A program made the translations under genes and the position numbers. The notes below the pieces were generated by a model. That model worked only from the letters and a program-made list of their open reading frames with translations, did not search any database and had not been told where the DNA came from. 7,905 nt of DNA. It comes from an uncultured Collinsella sp. (GTDB taxonomy: Bacteria > Actinomycetota > Coriobacteriia > Coriobacteriales > Coriobacteriaceae). Positions 1 through 7,559 of this stretch are shown here, in pieces; position 1 is the first letter of the stretch; each line of letters begins with the position of its first letter. Where the stretch lies: positions 1 to 7,905 of the forward strand of contig CAAEOW010000038.1 of NCBI GenBank assembly GCA_900757705.1, in the 5' to 3' direction.

Positions 1-1
1 C

Positions 2-1021
2 ACGATTCTTGACTCCATCCGCGATGGCGTCACCACGATCTTCGATCACCATGCGAGCTTCTGCGAGATCCCGGGAAGCCTCTTTACCATTAAGGATGCA
101 GCTCAGGAGCTGGGCATGCGTTCGTGCCTGTGCTACGAGGTCTCCGATCGCCGCGGCCGGGAAAAATGCGACCAGGCCATTGCCGAGAACGCCGAATTTG
201 CCCAGTGGGCCGCCAAGGAGCGTCGCGATAACGACAACCACATGATCGCCGCCATGTTTGGCGGACATGCCACCTTTACGCTTTCGGACGAGACCATGGA
301 CAAGATGGCCGAGGCCAACAACGGTCTGACCGGCTTCCACATCCACGTGTGCGAGGGCATGAACGACGTGTGGGACTCCCGCCTCAACCGCGGCGGCATC
401 AGCCCCGTCGAGCGCCTGCTGCAGCACAACTTGCTGGGTCCCGACACCATGCTGGGCCACTGCATCCACGTGACGCCCGCCGAGATGGATATCGTCAAGG
501 AGTCCGGCACCTGGCTCGTCAACAACCCCGAATCCAATATGGGCAACGCCGTGGGCTGCGCCCCCGTGCTCGAGTTCTTCCGCCGCGGTATCCCCGTGTG
601 CATGGGCACCGACGCCTACACCCACGATATGCTCGAGAGCCTCAAGGTCTTCCTGATCATTCAGCGCCACAACGCCGCCATGCCCAACGTGGGCTGGTGC
701 GAGGCCATGACGATGCTCTTTGAGAACAACGCCAAGATGGCGAGCAAGTACTTCGATCGCAAGCTCGGCGTGCTCGAGGCCGGCGCTGCCGCCGACGTCA
801 TCGTTATGGACTACAAGCCCTTTACGCCGCTGAGCGAGGAGAACATCGACGGCCACATGCTCTTTGGCATGATGGGTAAAAACTGCCGTACCACCATCAT
901 CAATGGCCGCGTCCTGTACAAGGATCGCGAGTTTGTCGGTATCGATGAGGACAAGATCAACGCGTGGACCATGGCTGAGTCCAAAAAGCTCTGGAGCACG
1001 CTCAACGATCGCGCCTACTAG
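2..1021 (+). CDS. ssnA: SsnA-type amidohydrolase, 5' end cut by window
   Basis: Metal-dependent amidohydrolase of the SsnA family, found beside YgfK and selenium-associated molybdenum hydroxylases; probably a cytoplasmic deaminase or ring-opening hydrolase in purine breakdown, exact substrate not known to me. The frame is open from base 2, giving 339 residues; E. coli SsnA is about 440, so roughly 100 N-terminal residues, including the usual first HxH metal motif, lie upstream. Visible motifs in order: DHHAS (44-58); HIHVCEG with histidines at 338-340 and 344-346 and glutamate at 353-355; GHCIHVT with histidines at 458-460 and 467-469; NPESNMG (around 523); GTDA with the metal-site Asp at 611-613; and a C-terminal segment ending in AGAAADVIVMDYKP that returns to the beta-sandwich. 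The internal ATG at 116 is not the start, because homology continues upstream of it. No frameshift is seen. It is followed by a 148-bp hairpin-rich spacer and ygfK. Family assignment is strong; substrate is inference. Confidence 0.92.
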   Translation, partial: TILDSIRDGVTTIFDHHASFCEIPGSLFTIKDAAQELGMRSCLCYEVSDRRGREKCDQAIAENAEFAQWAAKERRDNDNHMIAAMFGGHATFTLSDETMDKMAEANNGLTGFHIHVCEGMNDVWDSRLNRGGISPVERLLQHNLLGPDTMLGHCIHVTPAEMDIVKESGTWLVNNPESNMGNAVGCAPVLEFFRRGIPVCMGTDAYTHDMLESLKVFLIIQRHNAAMPNVGWCEAMTMLFENNAKMASKYFDRKLGVLEAGAAADVIVMDYKPFTPLSEENIDGHMLFGMMGKNCRTTIINGRVLYKDREFVGIDEDKINAWTMAESKKLWSTLNDRAY

Positions 1022-1169
1022 TTACAAGTAGATTCACGCGCGCCGGATGTTTCGCCGCATCCGACGCGCGTATAGGCGACCTCCGCGGGGTCGCCGGCGC
1101 TGTGCTAGCGCTACACCGTATTTGCGCCCGCCGCGCGGTCTCGCCGGGCGTTACAGAGAGGAACTCACT
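1022..1169 (+). other. ssnA-ygfK spacer packed with GC-rich hairpins
   Basis: Three clear inverted repeats and one weaker one lie back to back. First, ACGCGCG/CGCGCGT (1036-1042 with 1065-1071) encloses CGGATG/CATCCG (1044-1049 with 1058-1063). Second, a perfect 7-bp stem GGCGACC/GGTCGCC (1075-1081 with 1089-1095) can be extended by two pairs. Third, GCGCT/AGCGC (1097-1101 with 1107-1111). The fourth and weakest is CGCCCG/CGGGCG (1125-1130 with 1145-1150). None has a following T tract, so they are not typical intrinsic terminators. No convincing -35/-10 pair is seen. Plausible roles are mRNA stability, processing, or partial attenuation separating ssnA from ygfK. Confidence 0.6.
1154..1163 (+). 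promoter_or_regulatory. Ribosome binding site that fixes the ygfK start
   Basis: AGAGAGGAAC lies 6 bases before the ATG at 1170 and is the only good Shine-Dalgarno sequence in this spacer. The frame is open back to an ATG at 1047, but that extension would translate the hairpin spacer into an arginine-rich stretch. The 1170 start gives MSDIMRPIPF, which lines up with the known N-terminus of E. coli YgfK. Confidence 0.8.
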
Positions 1170-4169
1170 ATGAGCGACATCATGAGGCCGATCCCGTTTT
1201 CGCAGCTGATGAACTGGATCATCGAGGAGCATAAGACCCAGGACGCCATCTTTGGCGTGCGCAAGATGGTCACGACCAACCAGGAGGGCGCGCTTCCCAT
1301 TTTTGACGAGCGCATCGAGACCCCGTTTGGCCCGGCTGCCGGCCCCAACACGCAGCTTGCCCAGAACATCGTGGCATCCTACGTGGCCGGTTCTCGTTTC
1401 TTTGAGCTCAAGACTGTCCAGGTTATGGACGGCGAGGAGCTCTCCAAGTGCGTGAACAAGCCCTGCATCGTGGCTCAGGACGAGTGCTACAACTGCGAAT
1501 GGTCGACCGAGCTCGAGGTTCCGCAGGCCTTTGCCGAGTACGTGAAGGCATGGTTTGCCTGCCACCTGATCGCTCGCGAGTACGGTCTGGGCAGCCCGGA
1601 CGGCTTTGTCTTCAACATGTCCGTGGGTTATGACCTCGAGGGTATTAAGAGCCCCAAGGTCGACGCCTACATCGAGGGTATGAAGGACGCCAGCGGCTCT
1701 GACGTCTGGAATGAGTGCCGCGCATGGGCGCTCGCCAACCTGGACAAGTTTGAGCATGTCGACGCCGCGTTTGTCGAGTCCATCCCGGCGCGCGTCTCCA
1801 ACTCTATCACCGAGTCTACCCTGCACGGTTGCCCGCCAGCGGAGATCGAGCGCATCGCGACCTATCTGATCACCGAGAAGGGCCTCAACACCTACATCAA
1901 GTGCAACCCCACGCTGCTGGGCTATGAGTTTGCCCGCCAGCGCCTGAACGAGCTGGGCTTTGACTACATCGTCTTCGATGACACGCACTTCCGCGAGGAC
2001 CTGCAGTGGGCCGACGCCGTGCCCATGTTCGAGCGCCTGATTGCCCTGTGCGCCGAGCGCGGCCTGGAGTTTGGCGTCAAGCTGACCAACACGTTCCCCG
2101 TCGACGTGACGAGGAACGAGCTGCCCTCCACCGAGATGTACATGTCCGGTCGTTCGCTGTTCTCGCTGACCATCGAGGCCGCCCGCCGCATTACCGAGCA
2201 GTTCGATGGCAAGCTGCGCATCAGCTACTCCGGCGGCGCCACGGTCTACAACATCCGCGCCCTGTACGATGCCGGCATTTGGCCCGTCACCCTGGCGACC
2301 GACGTGCTCAAGCCCGGTGGCTACGAGCGCTTTAGCCAGATGGCCGGCGAGTTTGCCGACCTGGACGGCAAGCCGTTCGCGGGCGTCTCGCTCGAGGCCG
2401 TGACTGCGATCCAGACCGACTCGCTCACCAACCCGCTCTACAAGAAGCCGCTGCGCCCGCTGCCCGACCGCAAGGTTGCCGGCAAGAGCCCGCTTTCCGA
2501 CTGCTTTACCACGCCGTGCCGCACGAGCTGCCCCATCCAGCAGGATATTCCCGCCTACCTGGCGGCTGTTGACGAGGGTCGCTACGAGGACGCGTTCAAC
2601 ATCATCATCGAGCGCAACGCCCTGCCGTTCATTACCGGCACCATCTGCCCGCATCCCTGCGGCCGTGCCTGCGAGCGTGCATTCTACGAGCCCGAGGGCG
2701 CCCAGATTCGCGCCAGCAAGCTCAAGGCCGCCCGCGAGGCCATGACCGCCGTGCTGCCCAAGCTGCGCGCCCAGGCCATCGCCAACGACGGCGAGCGCAA
2801 CGTTGCCGTTATCGGCGGCGGCCCGGCCGGCCTGGCGACGGCGTTCTTCCTGACGCGCGCCGGCGTGCCCGTCACCATCTTCGAGGCCCGCGACTCGCTC
2901 GGCGGCGTGGTCCGTCACGTGATCCCCGAGTTCCGTATTGCCAGCGACGATATCTCCCACGACGCCGAGCTTTGCCTGGCCTTTGGTGCCAAGGTTCAGC
3001 TCAACGCCCGCGTGGAGTCCATTGACGAGCTCAAGGCCCAGGGCTTTACCGACGTGGTCGTGGCCACCGGTGCCTGGATGCCCGGCTCTGCGGGCCTGGG
3101 CGAGGGTGCCGAGCTCGACGTGCTGGAGTTCCTCGAGGCCGCCAAGAAGGGCGAGAAGCTTGAGCTGGGCGAGGACGTCGTGGTCATTGGTGCCGGCAAC
3201 ACCGCCATGGACGCCGCCCGCGTGGCCAAGCGCCTGGCAGGCGTGAAGAACGTGCGCCTGGTGTATCGCCGCACCAAGAAGCAGATGCCCGCCGACGAGG
3301 AAGAGCTCGATCTTGCTCTTGCCGATGGCGTTGAGTTCTGCGAGCTGCTGGCGCCCAAGGCGCTCAACGGCGCCGTGCTGACCTGCGACGTCATGGAGCT
3401 TGGCGAGCCGGATGCAAGCGGCCGTCGCAGCCCCGTCGCCACGGGCGAGACCGTCGAGCTTTCCGCCACCACGGTGATCTGCGCCGTGGGCGAGGGTATC
3501 GATGCCAGCCTGTACGATGCCGCGGGCGTCGAGCACGACCGTCGCGGTCGCCTTGCCGCCACCTCCACCGGCGTCGAGGGCGTCTGGGCTGCGGGCGACT
3601 GCCGCCGCGGTCCTGCCACCGTGGTCGAGGCTATTGCCGACGCCGCCGAGGTCGCCCGTGCCATCGCCGGCGTGGACTTTAACAAGTACGCCGACTGCAA
3701 CGAGCAGGCCGGTCGCGAGGACACCTGCTACGAGCGCAAGGGATCGCTGTGCCGCGACAAGCGCAGCTGCACCAAGACCCGCTGCCTGGGCTGCGGCTCG
3801 GTGTGCGAGGTTTGCTGCGACGTGTGCCCCAACCGCGCAAACGTTGCTATTAAGGTGCCGGGCCTGGCCAAGCATCAGGTGGTACATGTCGATGGCATGT
3901 GCAACGAGTGTGGCAACTGCGCTGTGTTCTGCCCCTACCAGGAGGGTCGTCCCTACAAGGACAAGCTCACCCTGTTCTGGAGCGAGGAGGACATGGAGAA
4001 CTCCGAGAACGAGGGCTTCCTGGCCGTGGACGAGGATCACTTTAAGGTCCGTGTTGCCGGCACGGTCCGTACCGTCTCGGTCGATGCCGTCAACACCGGC
4101 CTTCCCGAGGCCGTCCGCCTGACCATCAAGGCCGTGCGCGACAGCTATCCGTATCTTCTTAAGAAATAG
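1170..4169 (+). CDS. ygfK: YgfK, FAD/NAD(P)H Fe-S oxidoreductase subunit
   Basis: Multi-domain flavin and iron-sulfur oxidoreductase of the YgfK family (annotated 'putative selenate reductase subunit'), likely the electron-transfer partner of the molybdenum hydroxylase downstream. It has 999 residues, close to the roughly 1030 of E. coli YgfK. Domains in order: dihydroorotate-dehydrogenase-like barrel (about 1-430; PFGPAAGPNTQLAQN, FNMSVGYDLEGIK, STLHGCPPAEIE, SYSGGA); a cysteine domain like that of glutamate synthase small subunit/DPYD (Cys445, 450, 454 and 493, 497, 501); FAD Rossmann fold (GGGPAG near 548, then GGVVRHVIPEFRI); pyridine-nucleotide fold (VIGAGNTAMDAARV near 672); second FAD motif AAGDCRRGPATVVEAIA near 807; and two C-terminal 4Fe-4S-like motifs (Cys872-886 and 911-921). 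Four further cysteines at 843, 853, 861 and 867 are not in E. coli YgfK as I remember it. The gene ends 11 bases before the ferredoxin gene, suggesting translational coupling. Electron direction and acceptor (NAD+ or NADP+) cannot be told from sequence. Confidence 0.95.
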   Translation: MSDIMRPIPFSQLMNWIIEEHKTQDAIFGVRKMVTTNQEGALPIFDERIETPFGPAAGPNTQLAQNIVASYVAGSRFFELKTVQVMDGEELSKCVNKPCIVAQDECYNCEWSTELEVPQAFAEYVKAWFACHLIAREYGLGSPDGFVFNMSVGYDLEGIKSPKVDAYIEGMKDASGSDVWNECRAWALANLDKFEHVDAAFVESIPARVSNSITESTLHGCPPAEIERIATYLITEKGLNTYIKCNPTLLGYEFARQRLNELGFDYIVFDDTHFREDLQWADAVPMFERLIALCAERGLEFGVKLTNTFPVDVTRNELPSTEMYMSGRSLFSLTIEAARRITEQFDGKLRISYSGGATVYNIRALYDAGIWPVTLATDVLKPGGYERFSQMAGEFADLDGKPFAGVSLEAVTAIQTDSLTNPLYKKPLRPLPDRKVAGKSPLSDCFTTPCRTSCPIQQDIPAYLAAVDEGRYEDAFNIIIERNALPFITGTICPHPCGRACERAFYEPEGAQIRASKLKAAREAMTAVLPKLRAQAIANDGERNVAVIGGGPAGLATAFFLTRAGVPVTIFEARDSLGGVVRHVIPEFRIASDDISHDAELCLAFGAKVQLNARVESIDELKAQGFTDVVVATGAWMPGSAGLGEGAELDVLEFLEAAKKGEKLELGEDVVVIGAGNTAMDAARVAKRLAGVKNVRLVYRRTKKQMPADEEELDLALADGVEFCELLAPKALNGAVLTCDVMELGEPDASGRRSPVATGETVELSATTVICAVGEGIDASLYDAAGVEHDRRGRLAATSTGVEGVWAAGDCRRGPATVVEAIADAAEVARAIAGVDFNKYADCNEQAGREDTCYERKGSLCRDKRSCTKTRCLGCGSVCEVCCDVCPNRANVAIKVPGLAKHQVVHVDGMCNECGNCAVFCPYQEGRPYKDKLTLFWSEEDMENSENEGFLAVDEDHFKVRVAGTVRTVSVDAVNTGLPEAVRLTIKAVRDSYPYLLKK

Positions 4170-4180
4170 GCGAGTCTCTT

Positions 4181-4660
4181 ATGGCCAAATCCATTCAACA
4201 TAACGTGGCCTACGTTGCCTGCGGAAGCGGCTGTGCTTCCGCAGGCGGCGATGCCCACTGCAGCGAAGGCTGCATTGGCTGTGGCGCCTGCGTCACGGCC
4301 TGCCCCCACGGTGCCATTGCGCTGGTCGACGGCATCGCCCGCGTGGACCGCTCCAAGTGCACGGGCTGTGGCCTGTGCGGCATGGCGTGCCCGCAGCGCG
4401 TGATTGCCTTCGTTCCCGGCTACCAGAACATCCTGGTGCGCTGCAACAACACCGATAAGGGTGCCATTGCGCGCAAGATCTGCGACACGAGCTGCATCGG
4501 TTGCGGCATGTGCGCCAAAAAGTGCCCTGCAGGCGCTATCCGCATCGAGGACAACTGCGCCCATATCGACGGCGCGGACTGCCTGTCGTGCGGCATGTGC
4601 GCCGTCGTCTGCCCGCATGGCGCCATTCACGACCGCACCGGCATCGCCGCCGGCGTGTAG
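4181..4660 (+). CDS. RnfB-C-terminal-like four-cluster ferredoxin
   Basis: Soluble 159-residue polyferredoxin with no signal peptide or membrane segment. It has four CxxCxxCxxxCP motifs: Cys31/34/37/41, Cys60/63/66/70, Cys105/108/111/115 and Cys134/137/140/144, enough for four 4Fe-4S clusters. Additional cysteines at 14, 18, 27, 88, 101 and 126 flank these. The order of motifs and linkers (DGIARVDRSKCTGCG, then V-x-C-x-N-x-D-K-G, then IARKICDTSCIGCGMCAKK) closely follows the C-terminal iron-sulfur region of RnfB, but the RnfB membrane anchor and N-terminal cluster domain are missing. It sits 11 bases after ygfK and 12 before the molybdenum hydroxylase, so it is probably co-translated and may carry electrons between the two. 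A weak ribosome binding site, AGGCGAG (4168-4174), overlaps the ygfK stop codon. A strong hairpin lies within its first codons. Cluster-binding is near certain; the partner assignment is inference. Confidence 0.93.
   Translation: MAKSIQHNVAYVACGSGCASAGGDAHCSEGCIGCGACVTACPHGAIALVDGIARVDRSKCTGCGLCGMACPQRVIAFVPGYQNILVRCNNTDKGAIARKICDTSCIGCGMCAKKCPAGAIRIEDNCAHIDGADCLSCGMCAVVCPHGAIHDRTGIAAGV
4217..4246 (+). promoter_or_regulatory. 12-bp perfect stem-loop inside start of ferredoxin gene
   Basis: GCCTGCGGAAGC (4217-4228) is repeated in perfect inverted form as GCTTCCGCAGGC (4235-4246) around a 6-base loop, GGCTGT. It begins 36 bases after the A of the start codon and encodes residues about 13-22 (ACGSGCASAG). 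There is no T tract after it. A GC-rich 12-bp stem this close to a start codon would be expected to affect translation or mRNA decay, but it may also be a by-product of codon choice. Confidence 0.5.
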
Positions 4661-4666
4661 AAGGGA
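4661..4666 (+). promoter_or_regulatory. Ribosome binding site of the molybdenum hydroxylase gene
   Basis: AAGGGA directly follows the ferredoxin stop codon and stands 6 bases before the ATG at 4673. It supports this start, after which the 2Fe-2S domain begins immediately (EFTFTVNGVEH). Confidence 0.75.
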
Positions 4667-4672
4667 ATCACC

Positions 4673-7450
4673 ATGGCACAGGAATTCACTTTTACCGTTA
4701 ACGGCGTCGAGCACACGACGACCCAAAACAAACCGCTGCTGCGCTACCTGCGCGACGACCTGCACATCCATTCCGCCAAGGACGGCTGCTCCGAGGGTGC
4801 TTGCGGCACCTGCACCATTCATGTGGACGGTGCGGCCGTCAAGGCCTGCGTGCTGACCACCGCCCTTGCCGCCGGCCGCAACATCGTGACTGTCGAGGGC
4901 CTGCCCGAGGACGTGCGCGAGGCCTTTGTGTACGCCTTTGGCGCCGTGGGCGCCGTGCAGTGCGGTTTTTGCATCCCCGGTATGGTCATGGCAGGCGCGG
5001 CGCTGATCGCCGAGGACCCCGAGCCCACCGAGGAGCAGATCAAGTACGCCATCCGCGGCAACGTCTGCCGCTGCACCGGCTACAAGAAGATTATTGAGGG
5101 CATTTCGCTGGCCGCTGCGGTGCTCCGCGGCGAAAAGCAGATCGACGAGGACCTGGAGCGCGGCGACGACTACGGCGTGGGCAAGCGCGCCTTCCGTATC
5201 GACGTGCGCAAGAAGGTACTCGGCGAGGGCAAGTACCCCGATGACATCGACGAGCTCGATCAGCCGGGCCTGACCTATGCCAGCGCCGTGCGCTCCAAGT
5301 ATCCGCGCGCCCGTGTGCTTTCCATCGACACCTCCAAGGCCGAGGCCCTGCCCGGTGTGGTGGGCATCCTGCGCGCCGAGGATGTGCCGGTCAACCAGGT
5401 CGGCCACCTTATCCAGGATTGGGACGTCATGATCGCCCAGGGCGATATCACCCGCTGCGTGGGCGATGCCATTGTGCTGGTGGTTGCCGAGGACGAGGCG
5501 ACGCTCGAGAAGGCCAAGAAGCTCGTAAAGATCGATTACGAGCCGCTGGAGCCCGTGCGTAACATTGTCGAGGCCAGGGCTGCCGACGCCCCGTGCCTGC
5601 ACGACAGCTTCTTTGCCTTTGGCAACACAGTGGAGCTCAAGGACAACGTGTGCCAGAGCCGCCATGTGACGCGCGGCGACGCCGCCAAGGCGCTGGCAGA
5701 GAGCGCGTTCACCGTGACGCAGCGCTTTACCACGCCCTTTACCGAGCATGCCTTCTTGGAGCCCGAGTGCGCCGTCGCCTTCCCGTACAAGAACGGCGTC
5801 AAGGTGCAGTCGACCGACCAGGGTGCCTACGATACGCGCAAAGAGTGCGCCCACATGTTTGGCTGGGATAGCGAACCCGAGCGTGTGGTCGTCGAGACCA
5901 TGCTCGTGGGTGGCGGCTTTGGCGGTAAGGAGGACGTTTCGGTCCAGCACCTGGCCGCGCTCGCCGCATATAAGTTCCAGCGTCCTGTGAAGTGCAAGCT
6001 CACGCGTGCTGAGTCGCTCGCTTTCCATCCCAAGCGCCATGCCATGGACGGTACCTTTACGCTGGGTTGCGACGCCGAGGGCAACTTTACCGGCCTGGAT
6101 TGCGAGATCAACTTTGACACCGGCGCCTACGCGTCGCTGTGCGGCCCGGTGCTCGAGCGCGCCTGTACGCATGCCGTCGGCCCCTACAAGTACCAGAACA
6201 CCGACATTCGCGGCTTTGGCTACTACACCAACAACCCGCCCGCCGGCGCGTACCGAGGCTTTGGCGTTTGCCAGTCCGAGTTTGCGCTCGAGAGCCTGAT
6301 CGACCTGCTGGCAGAGAAGGTTGGCCTGGATCCGTGGGAGATTCGTTACCGAAACGCCATCGAGCCGGGCGAAGTTTTGCCCAACGGCCAGATTGCCGAC
6401 TGCTCCACGGCGCTTAAGGAGACGCTGCTCGAGGTCAAGGATGCCTACTACGCGCATCCCGGACACGCCGGTATTGCCTGCGCCATGAAGAACGCCGGCG
6501 TGGGCGTGGGCCTGCCCGATGCCGGCCGCTGCAAGATTCGCGTCGAGAACGGCGTGGCCGTGGTCTATGCCGCCACGTCCGACATCGGCCAGGGCTGTAA
6601 CACCGTCTTTTTGCAGGACGTTGCCGAGGCATGCGGCCTGCCGCTGAGCTGCATTGCCAACGGCGAGTGCTCCACCGAGAACGCTCCCGACTCCGGCACC
6701 ACGTCTGGCTCGCGTCAGACGGTCGTGACCGGCGAGGCCGTGCGCGGCGCCGCCTTCCTGCTGCGCGATGCTATGGTTGGCATCGAGGCCGGCAAGCCTG
6801 CACCCGATGCTCCCGTGAGTGCGCACGGCGACGGCGTCAAGATCGAGTATGACGACGGTCGCGCCTACCAGCTGCGCACACAGGAACTCGTCGCCGGCCA
6901 GGGTATGCATCCTCAGGACCCTGCGGCCACCATCAAGGCGCTCGAGGGATGCGAGTTTGGCTACGTGTATCTGGAGCCGACCGACAAGCTGGGCGCCGAT
7001 GTTCCCAACCCCAAGAGCCACATCTGCTACGGTTTTGCCACACATGTGGTCATTCTGGATGATGACGGTCGCGTGAGCGAGGTCTATGCCGCACACGATT
7101 CCGGCAAGGTGGTCAACCCCATCTCCATCCAGGGTCAGATCGAAGGCGGCGTGCTCATGGGTATGGGCTATGCGCTGACCGAGGACTGGCCGCTCAAGGA
7201 CTGCGTACCCCAGGCAAGGTACGGCACGCTCGGACTGTTCCGTGCGCCCGAGATTCCGGATATCCACGCCATCTACGTGGAGAAGGACGAGCTGCTGCCC
7301 GTGGCATATGGCGGCAAGGGCATCGGCGAGATCGCAACGATCCCCACGGCGCCCGCCGTGCAGAACGCCTATCGCGCATTTGACGGCAAGCTGCGTCCGG
7401 ATCTGCCCATGGTGGATACGCCGTACAGCCGCGCCCGTCACCGCGGGTAG
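4673..7450 (+). CDS. Xanthine dehydrogenase-type Mo hydroxylase, fused 2Fe-2S and Mo domains
   Basis: Molybdopterin hydroxylase of the xanthine dehydrogenase family, 925 residues, fitting the 'selenium-dependent xanthine dehydrogenase' branch by its neighbours. It should hydroxylate a purine ring carbon using water and release two electrons. Domains in order: plant-type 2Fe-2S (Cys39, 44, 47, 59); helical 2Fe-2S (Cys97, 100, 132, 134); alpha/beta hammerhead (about 180-290); and molybdopterin-binding domains (about 310-910). Key motifs: GGGFGGKED at 413-421, AYRGFG at 526-531, DIGQG at 637-641, and GKGIGE ending at Glu886, the position of the catalytic base in xanthine oxidases. Glu420 and Arg528 match the purine-binding Glu and Arg of mammalian xanthine oxidase. 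There is no FAD domain and no separate FAD subunit here, so electrons must leave through the iron-sulfur clusters to other proteins, most simply the adjacent ferredoxin and YgfK. No in-frame TGA occurs, so selenium would be a cofactor, not selenocysteine. Substrate (xanthine, hypoxanthine or another purine) is inferred. Confidence 0.93.
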   Translation: MAQEFTFTVNGVEHTTTQNKPLLRYLRDDLHIHSAKDGCSEGACGTCTIHVDGAAVKACVLTTALAAGRNIVTVEGLPEDVREAFVYAFGAVGAVQCGFCIPGMVMAGAALIAEDPEPTEEQIKYAIRGNVCRCTGYKKIIEGISLAAAVLRGEKQIDEDLERGDDYGVGKRAFRIDVRKKVLGEGKYPDDIDELDQPGLTYASAVRSKYPRARVLSIDTSKAEALPGVVGILRAEDVPVNQVGHLIQDWDVMIAQGDITRCVGDAIVLVVAEDEATLEKAKKLVKIDYEPLEPVRNIVEARAADAPCLHDSFFAFGNTVELKDNVCQSRHVTRGDAAKALAESAFTVTQRFTTPFTEHAFLEPECAVAFPYKNGVKVQSTDQGAYDTRKECAHMFGWDSEPERVVVETMLVGGGFGGKEDVSVQHLAALAAYKFQRPVKCKLTRAESLAFHPKRHAMDGTFTLGCDAEGNFTGLDCEINFDTGAYASLCGPVLERACTHAVGPYKYQNTDIRGFGYYTNNPPAGAYRGFGVCQSEFALESLIDLLAEKVGLDPWEIRYRNAIEPGEVLPNGQIADCSTALKETLLEVKDAYYAHPGHAGIACAMKNAGVGVGLPDAGRCKIRVENGVAVVYAATSDIGQGCNTVFLQDVAEACGLPLSCIANGECSTENAPDSGTTSGSRQTVVTGEAVRGAAFLLRDAMVGIEAGKPAPDAPVSAHGDGVKIEYDDGRAYQLRTQELVAGQGMHPQDPAATIKALEGCEFGYVYLEPTDKLGADVPNPKSHICYGFATHVVILDDDGRVSEVYAAHDSGKVVNPISIQGQIEGGVLMGMGYALTEDWPLKDCVPQARYGTLGLFRAPEIPDIHAIYVEKDELLPVAYGGKGIGEIATIPTAPAVQNAYRAFDGKLRPDLPMVDTPYSRARHRG

Positions 7451-7519
7451 GGTAGAACGCGGACGCCCATTGCTGACGGGCTGTTCGCGCTCAACATCAA
7501 CTGTATATGCTGCGCCTTT

Positions 7520-7554
7520 GGCCCCAGCTCCATCGCGAGCCGGGGCCTTTTGTT
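7520..7554 (+). terminator. Intrinsic terminator of the purine operon
   Basis: GGCCCC (7520-7525) pairs with GGGGCC (7542-7547). After one A/C mismatch, GCTC (7527-7530) pairs with GAGC (7537-7540), leaving the loop CATCGC. The stem is followed by TTTTGTTT. It lies 69 bases after the stop codon of the molybdenum hydroxylase, the expected place for the end of the transcript. The stem is strong and the T run is short but typical for a GC-rich genome. Confidence 0.85.
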
Positions 7555-7559
7555 TGAAG

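Noticed and set aside
1047..1169. Upstream ATG that would lengthen YgfK by 41 residues
   Set aside because: The extension translates the hairpin spacer, has no ribosome binding site, and goes past the N-terminus known for YgfK proteins.
1002..4040. A very long open frame on the - strand opposite ygfK (about 1000 codons)
   Set aside because: It mirrors the GC-rich codon bias of ygfK, gives a low-complexity protein rich in Ala, Gly, Val, Leu and His, and has no recognisable domain, while the + strand frame is a clear YgfK.
4673..7450. Selenocysteine-containing hydroxylase
   Set aside because: There is no in-frame TGA in any of the four genes; selenium in this enzyme group is a labile cofactor, so a selenocysteine codon is not expected.
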